Assembly (NCBI GenBank): GCA_964385635.1
Contig: CAYLPU010000073.1
Coordinates: 1-26,029 of the forward strand
Origin: CAYLPU01 sp964385635
GTDB taxonomy: Bacteria > Chloroflexota > Anaerolineae > B4-G1
Direction: 5' to 3'
Length of the DNA: 26,029 nt
The notes beneath the pieces are model-generated. The model was not told the DNA's origin. It made no database searches and was given only the letters and a program-made list of their open reading frames with translations. This document shows, piece after piece, positions 7,394-15,260 of this stretch (its first letter is position 1; each line of letters begins with the position of its first letter). A program made the position numbers and the translations under genes.

Positions 7394-8550
7394 TGACCAC
7401 ACAAGTCTACGACGCCATCATCATCGGCGCGGGGAGTGTCGGGCTCCCGGCCGCCTTCTTTCTGGCCCAGGCCGGGCTCAAACCGCTGGTCATTGACCAA
7501 TTCGCCAGCCCGGGCCAGGGTTCCAACAAGGCCGCCATTGGCGGCATCCGCGCCACCCACTCCGCTCCCTCCAAGATACGCCTCTGCATCAAGTCCATCG
7601 ACACCTTCTCCACCTGGCAGGAGACCTACGGGGACAACATTGAGTGGCATCAGGGAGGCTACTCCTTCGTCGCCTACCGGGAGCGGGAGGTGCTCATCCT
7701 GAAGGGCCTGTTGAAGATCCAGCAGGCCTACGGGCTGAACATCAACTGGCTGTACCGGGACGACCTCCTCGAAGTGATCCCGGACCTGAACCGAGAGGGA
7801 CTCATCGGTGGGACATACTCGCCTGGGGATGGGTCGGCCTCGCCGCTCCTGACTGCGCATGCCTTCTACACCCGGGCGCGGGAGCGGGGGGCAGATTTCC
7901 GCCTCCGCGAGCGGGTCACCGGCATCATCCGCCGCCGAGGGCGGGTGGTGGGAGTACGCACCGACCAGGGGGGCTACGCCACCGGCACCGTCATCAACGC
8001 CGCCGGCCCCTGGGCGCGGGCGGTAGCCCAGATGGGCGGGCTGGACGTGCCGGTGGTGCCGGATAGCCACGAGGCGGGCATCACCGAACCGGTAGCCCAC
8101 TTCCTGGGACCGATGGTAGTGGACATCCGACCCGCCGAGGGCTCCAAGAACTACTACTTCTACCAGCATCGGCCCGGCCCCATCGTCTTCTGCATCACGC
8201 CGGAGCCCCCTATCGTCGGCACCGATCGGCGAGAGACCTCGGTCTTTTTGCCGATGATCGCCCAGCGCATGGTGGACCTGATGCCCAAACTGGCCAATAT
8301 CAAGGTCCGCCGCACCTGGCGGGGCCTATATCCGATGAGTCCCGATGGCTTCCCCATCGTCGGCCGGACGCGGGAACTGGAGGGCTATATCTACGCCGTC
8401 GGTATGTGCGGGCAAGGGTACATGCTGGGGCCGGGCGTGGGCGCGTTGCTGGCCCGCCTGGTGCAGGATGACCTGAGGCCGGAGGACGAGAACGTGCTGG
8501 AGGAGTTGAGCCCGTATCGAGAGTTCGGTAGGGAAGAGAAGCTTAAATGA
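7390..8550 (+). CDS. DAO-family FAD-dependent oxidoreductase, beta subunit (sarcosine oxidase beta-like)
   Basis: 386 residues. The N-terminal FAD-binding motif is GAGSVG at 13-18, followed by a conserved NKAAIGGIRATHS segment typical of SoxB-like subunits. The C-terminal FAD loop reads GMCGQGYMLGPGVG. Such subunits carry the site that oxidises the C-N bond of secondary or methylated amino acids and pass electrons to the alpha subunit. The ATG overlaps the alpha stop (ATGA), a sign of coupled translation and fixed stoichiometry. An alternative start three bases later is possible. Substrate candidates from the family are sarcosine, proline or hydroxyproline, D-amino acids and opines. Nothing here singles one out. 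Confidence 0.88.
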   Translation: MMTTQVYDAIIIGAGSVGLPAAFFLAQAGLKPLVIDQFASPGQGSNKAAIGGIRATHSAPSKIRLCIKSIDTFSTWQETYGDNIEWHQGGYSFVAYREREVLILKGLLKIQQAYGLNINWLYRDDLLEVIPDLNREGLIGGTYSPGDGSASPLLTAHAFYTRARERGADFRLRERVTGIIRRRGRVVGVRTDQGGYATGTVINAAGPWARAVAQMGGLDVPVVPDSHEAGITEPVAHFLGPMVVDIRPAEGSKNYYFYQHRPGPIVFCITPEPPIVGTDRRETSVFLPMIAQRMVDLMPKLANIKVRRTWRGLYPMSPDGFPIVGRTRELEGYIYAVGMCGQGYMLGPGVGALLARLVQDDLRPEDENVLEELSPYREFGREEKLK

Positions 8551-9530
8551 AACTACACATCCTTTCCTGCGAAGACGTACGCCGGGCGCTGCCGATGCAC
8601 CAGGCGATCGAAGTGATAAAGGGAGCCTTCGCCCAACTTTCCACCGGCCAGGCCGACGTGCCGCTGAGAGTAGCGCTCAACGTGGACCGCCACAAAGGCG
8701 TTACACTCTTCATGCCGGCCTATCTGTCCGCCGACGACCAGATGGCGGTCAAGATCGTCTCCGTGTTCAACGACAACCCAGCCCAGGGGTTACCGCTCAT
8801 CCACGCGCTGGTCGTGGTCGTCGACGCAACGACAGGGAAACCCGCTGCCGTGATGGACGGTACATACCTGACCGCGCTGCGCACGGGCGCGGCCTCCGGC
8901 GCTGCCACGGACCTGCTGGCCCGCCAGGACGCGCGCATCGCTGCCATCTTCGGCGCTGGCGCGCAGGGACGCACCCAACTGGAGGCGGTCTGCGCCGTGC
9001 GTCCCATCCAGGAAGCGTGGGTCTACGACGTAGCGCCGGAGCAGGCCACCGCCTACGCCGCCGAGATGAGCCAGCGGTTTTCCCTCCCGGTGAGCGTGGC
9101 CGAAACACCAGCCGAGGCAGTGCACCAGGCTGACGTTATCTGCACTGCCACCACCTCCTCCAGCCCCGTGTTCGAGGATGCCGACGTCCGACCTGGGACA
9201 CACATCAACGCTGTCGGCGCGTACACACCCCAGATGCAGGAGATCCCGGCAGAGACCGTCCTGCGGGCCAAGGTCGTGATTGATCACCGCGAGGCCAGCC
9301 TGGCCGAGGCCGGGGACTTGCTGATCCCGCTGCAGCAGGGATTGATGACCAAGGCCCATATCCACGCGGAACTGGGGGAGATCGCTGCCGGGCTCAAGCC
9401 AGGGCGGGCATCGCCAGAGGAAGTCACCCTCTTCAAGTCGGTGGGCGTGGCGGTGCAGGACGTGGCGGCTGCCAGCGCGGTGCTGGAAGCGGCACAGCGG
9501 CTGGGACTGGGAACCGAGGTAGCGTTGTAG
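8547..9530 (+). CDS. Ornithine cyclodeaminase / mu-crystallin family protein, lacking the cyclodeaminase aspartate
   Basis: 327 residues with an NAD(P)-binding GAGAQG motif (about residues 131-136), the conserved LTALRTGAASG strand and MAVKIVSVF near residue 60. Family members include ornithine cyclodeaminase, alanine dehydrogenase, ketimine and pyrroline-2-carboxylate reductases, and iminosuccinate reductase. Where true ornithine cyclodeaminases read GGDCPGKTEL with the catalytic Asp, this protein reads GAYTPQMQEI, so Tyr replaces Asp. It is therefore more likely an imine/ketimine reductase or amino-acid dehydrogenase. That would suit an operon whose first two genes make imines. The start overlaps the preceding stop by 4 bases. 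Confidence 0.87.
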   Translation: MKLHILSCEDVRRALPMHQAIEVIKGAFAQLSTGQADVPLRVALNVDRHKGVTLFMPAYLSADDQMAVKIVSVFNDNPAQGLPLIHALVVVVDATTGKPAAVMDGTYLTALRTGAASGAATDLLARQDARIAAIFGAGAQGRTQLEAVCAVRPIQEAWVYDVAPEQATAYAAEMSQRFSLPVSVAETPAEAVHQADVICTATTSSSPVFEDADVRPGTHINAVGAYTPQMQEIPAETVLRAKVVIDHREASLAEAGDLLIPLQQGLMTKAHIHAELGEIAAGLKPGRASPEEVTLFKSVGVAVQDVAAASAVLEAAQRLGLGTEVAL

Positions 9531-10420
9531 TGCGGTACGATCGACTGCGCGGCTATGGACTCGTCCTCATCGCCGCTGCCCTGTGGGCGACGCTGGGCCT
9601 GTTCTACAAGCGGCTGGATGGCTATGGCCTGTCCAGCCTCACCATCGTCTTCTACCGGGCCGCTGTCGCAGCGATGGCCTTGCTTCTGGCCTTGGGGCGG
9701 CTGCGGCCCAGTTGGCTCAGACTGGAGCGGCGTGACTGGCTCTTGTTCGCGATCTTCGGGCTGACCGGTGTAGCGGCCTTCTATGCAGTCTACATCTATG
9801 CCATCTCTCTGACCGGGATGGGGATGGCTGCGGTACTGATGTACACTGCTCCAGCCTGGGTGACGCTCTTTGGCGCACTCTTCCTGGGGGAGCGGCTGAG
9901 CTGGCTCAAGAGCAGCGCGATCATGCTGACCTGCGCAGGTTGCGTACTGATCAGCCGGGCCTACGACCTGTCGAGCGTGCGACTGAACCTGCTCGGCATC
10001 CTGGCTGGCCTGGGGGCTGGCCTCACCTACGGTCTTTACACCCTATTCAGCAAAGTCGCCCAGCATCGCTACACGGCCTGGGCCACGCTGGCCTACGCGC
10101 TGGGGATGGGAGCCCTGTTCTTGCTCCCGTTGCAATCGCCAGCCGATCTGGCTCGTGCGCTGACCACTCCGTCGTCCGTCTTCTGGCTGTTGGCGTTGGG
10201 TCTGGTGCCCACATTGGGCGGCGGTCTGGCCTTCAACGCTGCGCTGCGGTTGGTGCCGGCCAGCAATGCCAGCATCGTCGCCACACTGGAACCGGCCATT
10301 GCCACCCTACTGGGATGGGCGTTCCTGGGCGAGCAACTGGAGACACTCCAACTGCTCGGCGGGGGCTTGATCCTGACCGCCGTGGTGATCCTGCAACGGG
10401 AGGCCGCGCCTCTTCCGTGA
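9530..10420 (+). CDS. EamA/DMT-family transporter, ten transmembrane segments
   Basis: 296 residues, starting with GTG at 9530 whose first base is the last base of the preceding TAG. It has two repeated EamA units of five hydrophobic helices each. The first runs about residues 8-140 with a conserved LFLGERLSWLKSS end. The second runs about 150-290 with ATLEPAIATLLGWAFLGEQL. DMT proteins of this type usually move amino acids or other small metabolites, often outward. Its place as fourth gene of the operon suggests it handles the substrate or product of the oxidase. Confidence 0.9.
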   Translation: MRYDRLRGYGLVLIAAALWATLGLFYKRLDGYGLSSLTIVFYRAAVAAMALLLALGRLRPSWLRLERRDWLLFAIFGLTGVAAFYAVYIYAISLTGMGMAAVLMYTAPAWVTLFGALFLGERLSWLKSSAIMLTCAGCVLISRAYDLSSVRLNLLGILAGLGAGLTYGLYTLFSKVAQHRYTAWATLAYALGMGALFLLPLQSPADLARALTTPSSVFWLLALGLVPTLGGGLAFNAALRLVPASNASIVATLEPAIATLLGWAFLGEQLETLQLLGGGLILTAVVILQREAAPLP

Positions 10421-10505
10421 ACCCGTTTTGGATGGAACGGCTGGTTCAGGAACGTAGTTCGGCGACTTCGTAACGGTATGATACTCAGCAATTGGAGGTG
10501 ACGAG

Positions 10506-11663
10506 ATGGACCTGCCCAAAACGACTGACGTTGTCATCATCGGTGGAGGCGTGATGGGCGCCAGCACCGCCTACCATCTGGCCCTCAAGGGCTGTCGTAA
10601 CGTGTTGCTGCTGGAGCGGGAGTCCTTCTTCGGCATGCAGGCCACCGGCAAGTGCGCCGGCGGCATCCGCTACCAGTTCGGCACCGAGATCAACGTCCGC
10701 CTCTCCCTCCTCAGCCTGCCGATGATGGACCGCTTCGAGGAAGAGTTGGATCAGCCGATTGACCTGCGTTATTGCGGCTACCTCTTCCTGCTGACCAACG
10801 AAGAAGACGTGACCGTCTTCCGCCAGAACGTGGAGATGCAGCATCGGTTAGGCGCGGAGACGGAGTGGTTGGAGCCAGCGCAGATCGCGGAGATAGCGCC
10901 GCTGATCAACCTGGAGGGTGTCCTGGCCGGGACATTCCACGCCCGCGATGGCCTGGCGGACCCCAACAGCGTCGTCCAGGGGTACGTCTCCGGGGCGCGG
11001 CGGCTAGGGGCGAGACTGCTAAATGACGTCGAAGTGACCGGCATCCACATCCAGAAGGGACGGGTGCGGGGCGTCGTCACCAACCAGGGGGAAGTAGCGG
11101 TGCCCGTCGTCGTCAACGCAGCCGGACCATGGGCAGGAGTGATCGGCGAAATGGCCGGCGTGGACATCCCCATCGTGCCAGTGCGCCGCCAGATTGTCGT
11201 CACGGGCCCATTATCGGAGGTGCCGCCCGACTTCCCCTTCACCATTGACTTCGCCCTATCCCTGTACTTTCACCGCGAGGGCCGGGGCATCCTGACCGGC
11301 ATGTCCAACCACGACGAACCGGTGGGCTTCGACCAGTCGGTGGACGAGGAGTGGGAACTGATGCACCTGGAGGCGGCCATGCAACGCCTGCCCATCCTGG
11401 AGCAAGCGGGATTGGCCAGCCACTGGGCCGGGCTCTACGAGAACTCGCCGGACGCCCACCCCATCCTGGGCCGCGTCCCCCAGGTCGAGGGCTTCTACTG
11501 CATCGGCGGCTTCAGCGGCCACGGCTTCCAGCACGGCCCCGCCTGTGGATTGCTGCTGGCGGAGGAGATCCTGGACGGGCAGGCCCACACACTGGACATC
11601 ACATCGTTGCACCTTGAGCGCTTCGAGAGGGGAGAGCAGATACTCGAGTACAACGTCGTGTGA
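10506..11663 (+). CDS. DAO-family FAD-dependent oxidoreductase (sarcosine oxidase beta / glycine oxidase-like), second paralogue
   Basis: 385 residues with GGGVMG at 13-18 for FAD binding, an ATGKCAGGIRYQFG segment and the C-terminal loop GFSGHGFQHGPACG, which is the classical SoxB form. It differs clearly from the 7390-8550 paralogue. A GGAGGTG ribosome site lies at 10494-10500. It is separated from the transporter gene by 85 bp, which hold a TATGAT at 10477-10482 with a poor -35. It could therefore be read through from the upstream operon or weakly from its own promoter. It probably oxidises an amino acid, alone or with the alpha subunit in place of the first beta. No terminator separates it from the operon. 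Confidence 0.87.
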   Translation: MDLPKTTDVVIIGGGVMGASTAYHLALKGCRNVLLLERESFFGMQATGKCAGGIRYQFGTEINVRLSLLSLPMMDRFEEELDQPIDLRYCGYLFLLTNEEDVTVFRQNVEMQHRLGAETEWLEPAQIAEIAPLINLEGVLAGTFHARDGLADPNSVVQGYVSGARRLGARLLNDVEVTGIHIQKGRVRGVVTNQGEVAVPVVVNAAGPWAGVIGEMAGVDIPIVPVRRQIVVTGPLSEVPPDFPFTIDFALSLYFHREGRGILTGMSNHDEPVGFDQSVDEEWELMHLEAAMQRLPILEQAGLASHWAGLYENSPDAHPILGRVPQVEGFYCIGGFSGHGFQHGPACGLLLAEEILDGQAHTLDITSLHLERFERGEQILEYNVV

Positions 11664-11694
11664 AGCGCAACTCCCAAAGCCCGCTACCATCTGC

Positions 11695-11723
11695 TTGCAC
11701 TCTCCCTAATCATCGAGTAGAAT
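11695..11723 (+). promoter_or_regulatory. Promoter of the IDH-like / MmgE-PrpD unit
   Basis: TTGCAC (11695-11700), a 17-bp spacer and TAGAAT (11718-11723). The start would be near 11730, immediately before the structured leader, leaving about 130 untranslated bases. Confidence 0.75.
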
Positions 11724-11737
11724 GGACTCAGTGAGTG

Positions 11738-11811
11738 CCAATCTGAGGAGCCGGCACCCCAGGTGCGACTCCCGTTCGACACATAGACATGCCTCACTCC
11801 TCAGTAATTGG
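11738..11811 (+). promoter_or_regulatory. Structured mRNA leader with mutually exclusive pairings
   Basis: CCAAT-c-TGAGGAG (11738-11750) can pair with CTCCTCA-gta-ATTGG (11797-11811), a 12-bp stem with one small internal loop. It encloses a hairpin GCACC-CCA-GGTGC (11754-11766). The GGAG at 11747-11750 can alternatively pair with the nearer CTCC (11769-11772), closing the small hairpin instead. Two exclusive folds in a 130-base leader suggest cis-regulation. I do not recognise a known riboswitch or T-box core, and no U-tract follows. Confidence 0.5.
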
Positions 11812-11860
11812 ATCTACTAAGGCTCGCCGATCCCGATCATCTTACAAGTAAGGAGGACAG

Positions 11861-12979
11861 ATGCCCAAGTACCGTATCGCGCTGATGCCTGGTGATGGCA
11901 TTGGCAAAGACGTGATGGATGGAGCACGAATCGTGCTCGATAAAATCGAGCTCGACGCCGAGTACATCCCCGCCGACATTGGATGGAAGTTCTGGTGCCT
12001 GGAGGGCGATCCGCTGCCACAGCGCACGATTGACATGCTTAAGACCTGCGACTGCGCTCTCTTCGCCGCCATCACCTCCAAACCCAAGGAGGAGGCCGAG
12101 GCAGAGTTAGTCCCCGAACTGCAGAGCAAGGGGTTGATCTACCGCAGCCCCATCGTGCGGCTGCGCCAGATGTTCGACCTCTACGTCAACCTGCGCCCCT
12201 GCAAAGCATTCAAGGGCAACCCGCTCAACTACAGGGACGACGTTGACCTGGTCGTCTTCCGCGAGAACACCCAGGGTCTCTACGCTGGCGTCGAGTTCCA
12301 CCCGCTGCCGGGGGAGGTACGGGCGGCACTGGAAGCCCACAGCCCCCGCATGGCTGCCTTCGAGTCCGTGCCCTCAGAAGATATCGCTCTCTCCTGCCGT
12401 ATCTTCACCCGCGAAGGGTGTCGCCGCATCGTGCGCCGAGCCTTCGAATACGCCCACCAGTTCGGCTACCCCACCGTCACCCTGGTCGAGAAGCCTAACG
12501 TCATCCGCGAGACCTCCGGACTGATGGTGCGCGAGGCACGGCAGATCGGTGCCGAGTATCCCGAGATCGAACTGTGGGAAACCAACGTGGACGCTATGGC
12601 CATGTGGATGGTCAAGAACCCGCAGAATTACGGGGTGTTGGTCTCAAGCAACATGTTCGGCGACATCGTCTCCGACCTGGCAGCACAGTTGGTCGGCGGA
12701 CTAGGCTTTGCCTCCAGTGGCAACATCGGCGATGACTTCGCCGTCTTCGAGCCCACCCACGGGTCGGCCCCCAAATACGCCGGCCTCTACAAGGCCAATC
12801 CCACCGCTATGCTGCTGGCGGTCAAACTGATGCTGGACTGGCTGGACGAGGGCGAGACAGCCCAGGCGCTGGAGCAAGCCATCGCCGATACCATCGCCGA
12901 GGGGAAGGTACGCACCTATGACCTGGGCGGGAGCAACACGACGTTGGAGGTGGCGCAGTCGGTGGCAGAACGATTGTAG
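11861..12979 (+). CDS. Isocitrate/isopropylmalate dehydrogenase family protein (IDH-like, possibly NADP-linked)
   Basis: 372 residues with an AAGGAGG ribosome site 4 bases upstream. Beta-decarboxylating dehydrogenase features run in order: MPGDGIGKDV at the N-terminus; SPIVRLRQMFDLYVNLRP (arginines matching E. coli Icd R119 and R129); LVEKPNV (lysine matching K230); NMFGDIVSD (metal-binding aspartates); and THGSAPKYAG. In E. coli Icd terms the phosphate-binding S113 is kept but N115 is Ile. The NADP-contact residues K344, Y345 and Y391 are kept, but R395 is Gly. This set belongs neither to standard IDH nor to standard LeuB, so the substrate may be a different 2-hydroxy acid. The neighbour is a MmgE/PrpD protein, which supports a hydroxy-di/tricarboxylate route. 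Confidence 0.85.
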   Translation: MPKYRIALMPGDGIGKDVMDGARIVLDKIELDAEYIPADIGWKFWCLEGDPLPQRTIDMLKTCDCALFAAITSKPKEEAEAELVPELQSKGLIYRSPIVRLRQMFDLYVNLRPCKAFKGNPLNYRDDVDLVVFRENTQGLYAGVEFHPLPGEVRAALEAHSPRMAAFESVPSEDIALSCRIFTREGCRRIVRRAFEYAHQFGYPTVTLVEKPNVIRETSGLMVREARQIGAEYPEIELWETNVDAMAMWMVKNPQNYGVLVSSNMFGDIVSDLAAQLVGGLGFASSGNIGDDFAVFEPTHGSAPKYAGLYKANPTAMLLAVKLMLDWLDEGETAQALEQAIADTIAEGKVRTYDLGGSNTTLEVAQSVAERL

Positions 12980-13029
12980 TCAGGAGGTAACCGTTCCCCC
13001 TTGACCAACACCCCAAGGAGAACATGCAG

Positions 13030-14406
13030 ATGAACTCTATTACTCACCAGATGGCCCAATTCGCACTGGGCCTGCAATACGAAGACATCCCCGCCGACGC
13101 AGTGCGTGAGGCCAAGCGCTTCTTGCTCGACTCCGTCGGCTGCGCACTGGCGGCAGTGCTCAATGAGGACATGCAGGCCGCTCACCGCACCATCGTCGGG
13201 ATGGGCGGCACGCCGGAGGCAACCATCATCGGCAGCGGCCACCGCACCAACGCCGTCAACGCCACGCTGATGAACGCCCTCCTGGTACGGGCACTGGACT
13301 ACAACGACATCTACTGGGAGCAGGACCCCTCCCATCCGTCCGACATCATCCCCGCCGCGCTCGCTGCGGGCGAGCGAGAGCGCCGGAGCGGGCGGGACGT
13401 CCTCGTCGGCATCCTCATTGCCTACGAACTGGAGATACGCTGGTGCCTGGCCGCCACTCCCGGCATCCGCGAGGTCGGCTGGCATCACGCCACCCTGACC
13501 CAGTTCGTCTCCCCCTTCGTCGCCGCCCGGCTGCTCGGCCTGAACGAGGATCAGACCGTCGCGGCGGCCGGCATCTCCGGCAGTTCTCACTTCACCCTCG
13601 GCGGTGTCGTGGCGGGCCACCTGACAAACATGAAGAACACTGCCGACCCGATGGCGACCGAGGCAGGCGTGCGCGCCGCGCTCCTGGCCCGCGAGGGCTA
13701 CACCGGCCCGGTCGAAGTCATCGAGGGCAAAGAAGGACTGATCGAGGTACTCAACAATGTCGAGTGGTCCACCGACGTGCTGCTGGATGGCCTGGGGGAG
13801 AAGTTCCTCATCACCGAGTGCTCCTACAAAGCCTTCCCTACCGAGGCGCTGACCCACCAGCCCATCACCGCCGTACTGAACATCTGCCACGCCCACGGGA
13901 TCACCGCCGAGGACGTGACCGAGGTACACGTGCGCACCACCACCCGTGGGGCCGACATCCTCTCCGACCCCTCCAAGTACCAGCCTACGACGAAGGAGAC
14001 GGCCGACCACAGCCTGCCCTACTGCATCGCCGCCGCGGTCGTTGACGGCAACGTCCTACCTGATTCCTTCGAGGAGGAGAAGTTGCGCGACCCACGCATC
14101 TGGGCCACCCTACCCAAGATCAAGGTCGTGGCCGACCCCGAGATCGACGACCTCTTCCCGGCGGTGAAGCGTGCCATCGTGCGCATCACCACCACCGATG
14201 GTACGTCCCACGAGGAACAAGTAGATCACGCCAAGGGCAGCCCGGAGAATCTGATGAGCGACGATGAGATCGCCGCCAAGTTCCGCTCCAACGCAGCTGC
14301 GGTGCTCACGCCGGAGAAGCAAGGACAGGTGATTAAGGCCACCTGGGCGCTGGAGGACTTCGCCAACATCGGCGACTACATGCAGTTACTGATCAGCGAC
14401 CAGTAG
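13030..14406 (+). CDS. MmgE/PrpD family protein
   Basis: About 458 residues. The start at 13030 is 9 bases from an AAGGAG site (13015-13020). The ATG at 13024 is only 3 bases from it and is the alternative. The all-helical N-terminal domain (FLLDSVGCALAAVL, NATLMNALLVRALDYNDIY, HPSDIIPAALAAGE, AYELEIRWCLA, GWHHATLTQF) and the smaller C-terminal domain are those of the MmgE/PrpD fold, of normal length. Family reactions include 2-methylcitrate dehydration (PrpD), cis-aconitate decarboxylation and iminodisuccinate epimerisation. Citrate synthase and methylisocitrate lyase genes are not in the window, so a methylcitrate cycle is not demonstrated. It lies 50 bp after the IDH-like gene, almost certainly on one transcript. 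Confidence 0.9.
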   Translation: MNSITHQMAQFALGLQYEDIPADAVREAKRFLLDSVGCALAAVLNEDMQAAHRTIVGMGGTPEATIIGSGHRTNAVNATLMNALLVRALDYNDIYWEQDPSHPSDIIPAALAAGERERRSGRDVLVGILIAYELEIRWCLAATPGIREVGWHHATLTQFVSPFVAARLLGLNEDQTVAAAGISGSSHFTLGGVVAGHLTNMKNTADPMATEAGVRAALLAREGYTGPVEVIEGKEGLIEVLNNVEWSTDVLLDGLGEKFLITECSYKAFPTEALTHQPITAVLNICHAHGITAEDVTEVHVRTTTRGADILSDPSKYQPTTKETADHSLPYCIAAAVVDGNVLPDSFEEEKLRDPRIWATLPKIKVVADPEIDDLFPAVKRAIVRITTTDGTSHEEQVDHAKGSPENLMSDDEIAAKFRSNAAAVLTPEKQGQVIKATWALEDFANIGDYMQLLISDQ

Positions 14407-14432
14407 CCCAAAAGTTACTTGGCAACAGACCA

Positions 14433-14501
14433 TCATTCTGAGCGTAGCGAAGAATCTCCCTTTGCAAGAACCGAGACCCTGCGGCTTCGCTCAGGGTGAC
14501 A
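14433..14501 (+). repeat. Dispersed palindromic repeat (CATTCTGAGCG type)
   Basis: The left arm at 14433-14458 contains CTGAGCGTAGCGAAG. The right arm at 14473-14501 contains CTTCGCTCAGGGTGACA, an imperfect reverse complement, with about 14 bases between. Elements beginning TCATTCTGAGCG and ending in its complement are, to my knowledge, scattered in many bacterial genomes, including Chloroflexota. It sits in the 160-bp gap before UPF0173 and encodes nothing. Confidence 0.6.
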
Positions 14502-14566
14502 TAGCGAGTTTTGCGCTACTACCCAAAAAGCCTATTGCACACAATCAGCACAAGGAGGAAAAAATC

Positions 14567-15250
14567 ATGGCCATCGAACTGACCTGGTACGGACACTCTG
14601 TTTTCGCTCTGAACATCGGAGGTGCACGGGTTCTGGTGGACCCATTCCTCACCGACAATTCCCTGGCCCCCATTTCGGCTGATGCTGTCGAGGCCGACTA
14701 CATTCTGGTCACCCACGGCCACGGCGACCACGTCGGTGACACAGTTGCCATCGCCAAACGTACCGGAGCCCTGGTCATCTCCAATTTCGAGATCTGCAAC
14801 TGGCTCCAGGCCCAGGGCACGGCCCGCACCCACGCTCAGCACATCGGCGGCGGCTTCCAACATCCCTTCGGTTACCTCAAACTGACTATTGCCCACCATG
14901 GCTCCGGCCTGCCCGATGGCTCCTACGGCGGCAACCCCTGCGGGCTGCTGCTGGCCGCCGAGAACAAGAAAATCTATCTGGCCGGCGATACCGGGCTTTT
15001 CTACAGCATGCGCCTTATCGGAGAGGAGGGAATTGATCTGGCTGCCCTGCCCATCGGCGACAACTTCACCATGGGGCCGGACGACGCACTACGGGCGGTT
15101 AAACTGATCGAACCCCGAGTCGTCATCCCCATCCATTACAATACCTTCGACGCCATCGCGCAGGATCCCCACGCCTGGGCTGAACGAGTGCGAACGGAAA
15201 CATCCTCCAAGCCAGTTGTGCTCAAACCTGGTGAGAGTTACGAACTGTAG
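14567..15250 (+). CDS. UPF0173 metal-dependent hydrolase (metallo-beta-lactamase fold)
   Basis: 227 residues from ATG 14567, chosen because AAGGAGG (14552-14558) is 8 bases upstream. A longer in-frame version from 14462 would translate the palindromic repeat. The metal-binding HGHGDH is at 50-55. Further ligands appear in TIAHHGSG, LAGDTGLF and the C-terminal IPIHYNTF. This is the UlaG-like branch, whose general reaction is metal-dependent hydrolysis of an ester or lactone-type bond. The cellular substrate of UPF0173 proteins is unknown. There is no signal peptide. The gene points toward the origin and converges with dnaA. Confidence 0.92.
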   Translation: MAIELTWYGHSVFALNIGGARVLVDPFLTDNSLAPISADAVEADYILVTHGHGDHVGDTVAIAKRTGALVISNFEICNWLQAQGTARTHAQHIGGGFQHPFGYLKLTIAHHGSGLPDGSYGGNPCGLLLAAENKKIYLAGDTGLFYSMRLIGEEGIDLAALPIGDNFTMGPDDALRAVKLIEPRVVIPIHYNTFDAIAQDPHAWAERVRTETSSKPVVLKPGESYEL

Positions 15251-15260
15251 CACATAAGTA

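Noticed and set aside
5567..7402. A 611-codon open frame on the minus strand
   Set aside because: Antisense shadow of the alpha-subunit gene, whose cysteine motifs and FAD folds are unmistakable. The shadow product is low in structure and rich in His, Asp and Gly.
6838..8169. A 443-codon open frame on the minus strand
   Set aside because: Antisense to the alpha and beta oxidoreductase genes. No domain and no plausible ribosome site.
5264..11663. Ti-plasmid-like opine catabolic operon
   Set aside because: The oxidase plus cyclodeaminase order is reminiscent. However, there is no opine permease or arginase, and the cyclodeaminase-like protein lacks the catalytic Asp, so opine use is only one possibility.
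11738..11860. T-box leader
   Set aside because: No T-box core sequence, no U-rich terminator and no specifier loop that I can identify.
13030..14406. Assigning prpD and a methylcitrate cycle
   Set aside because: No prpB or prpC is present in the window and the family has several other activities.
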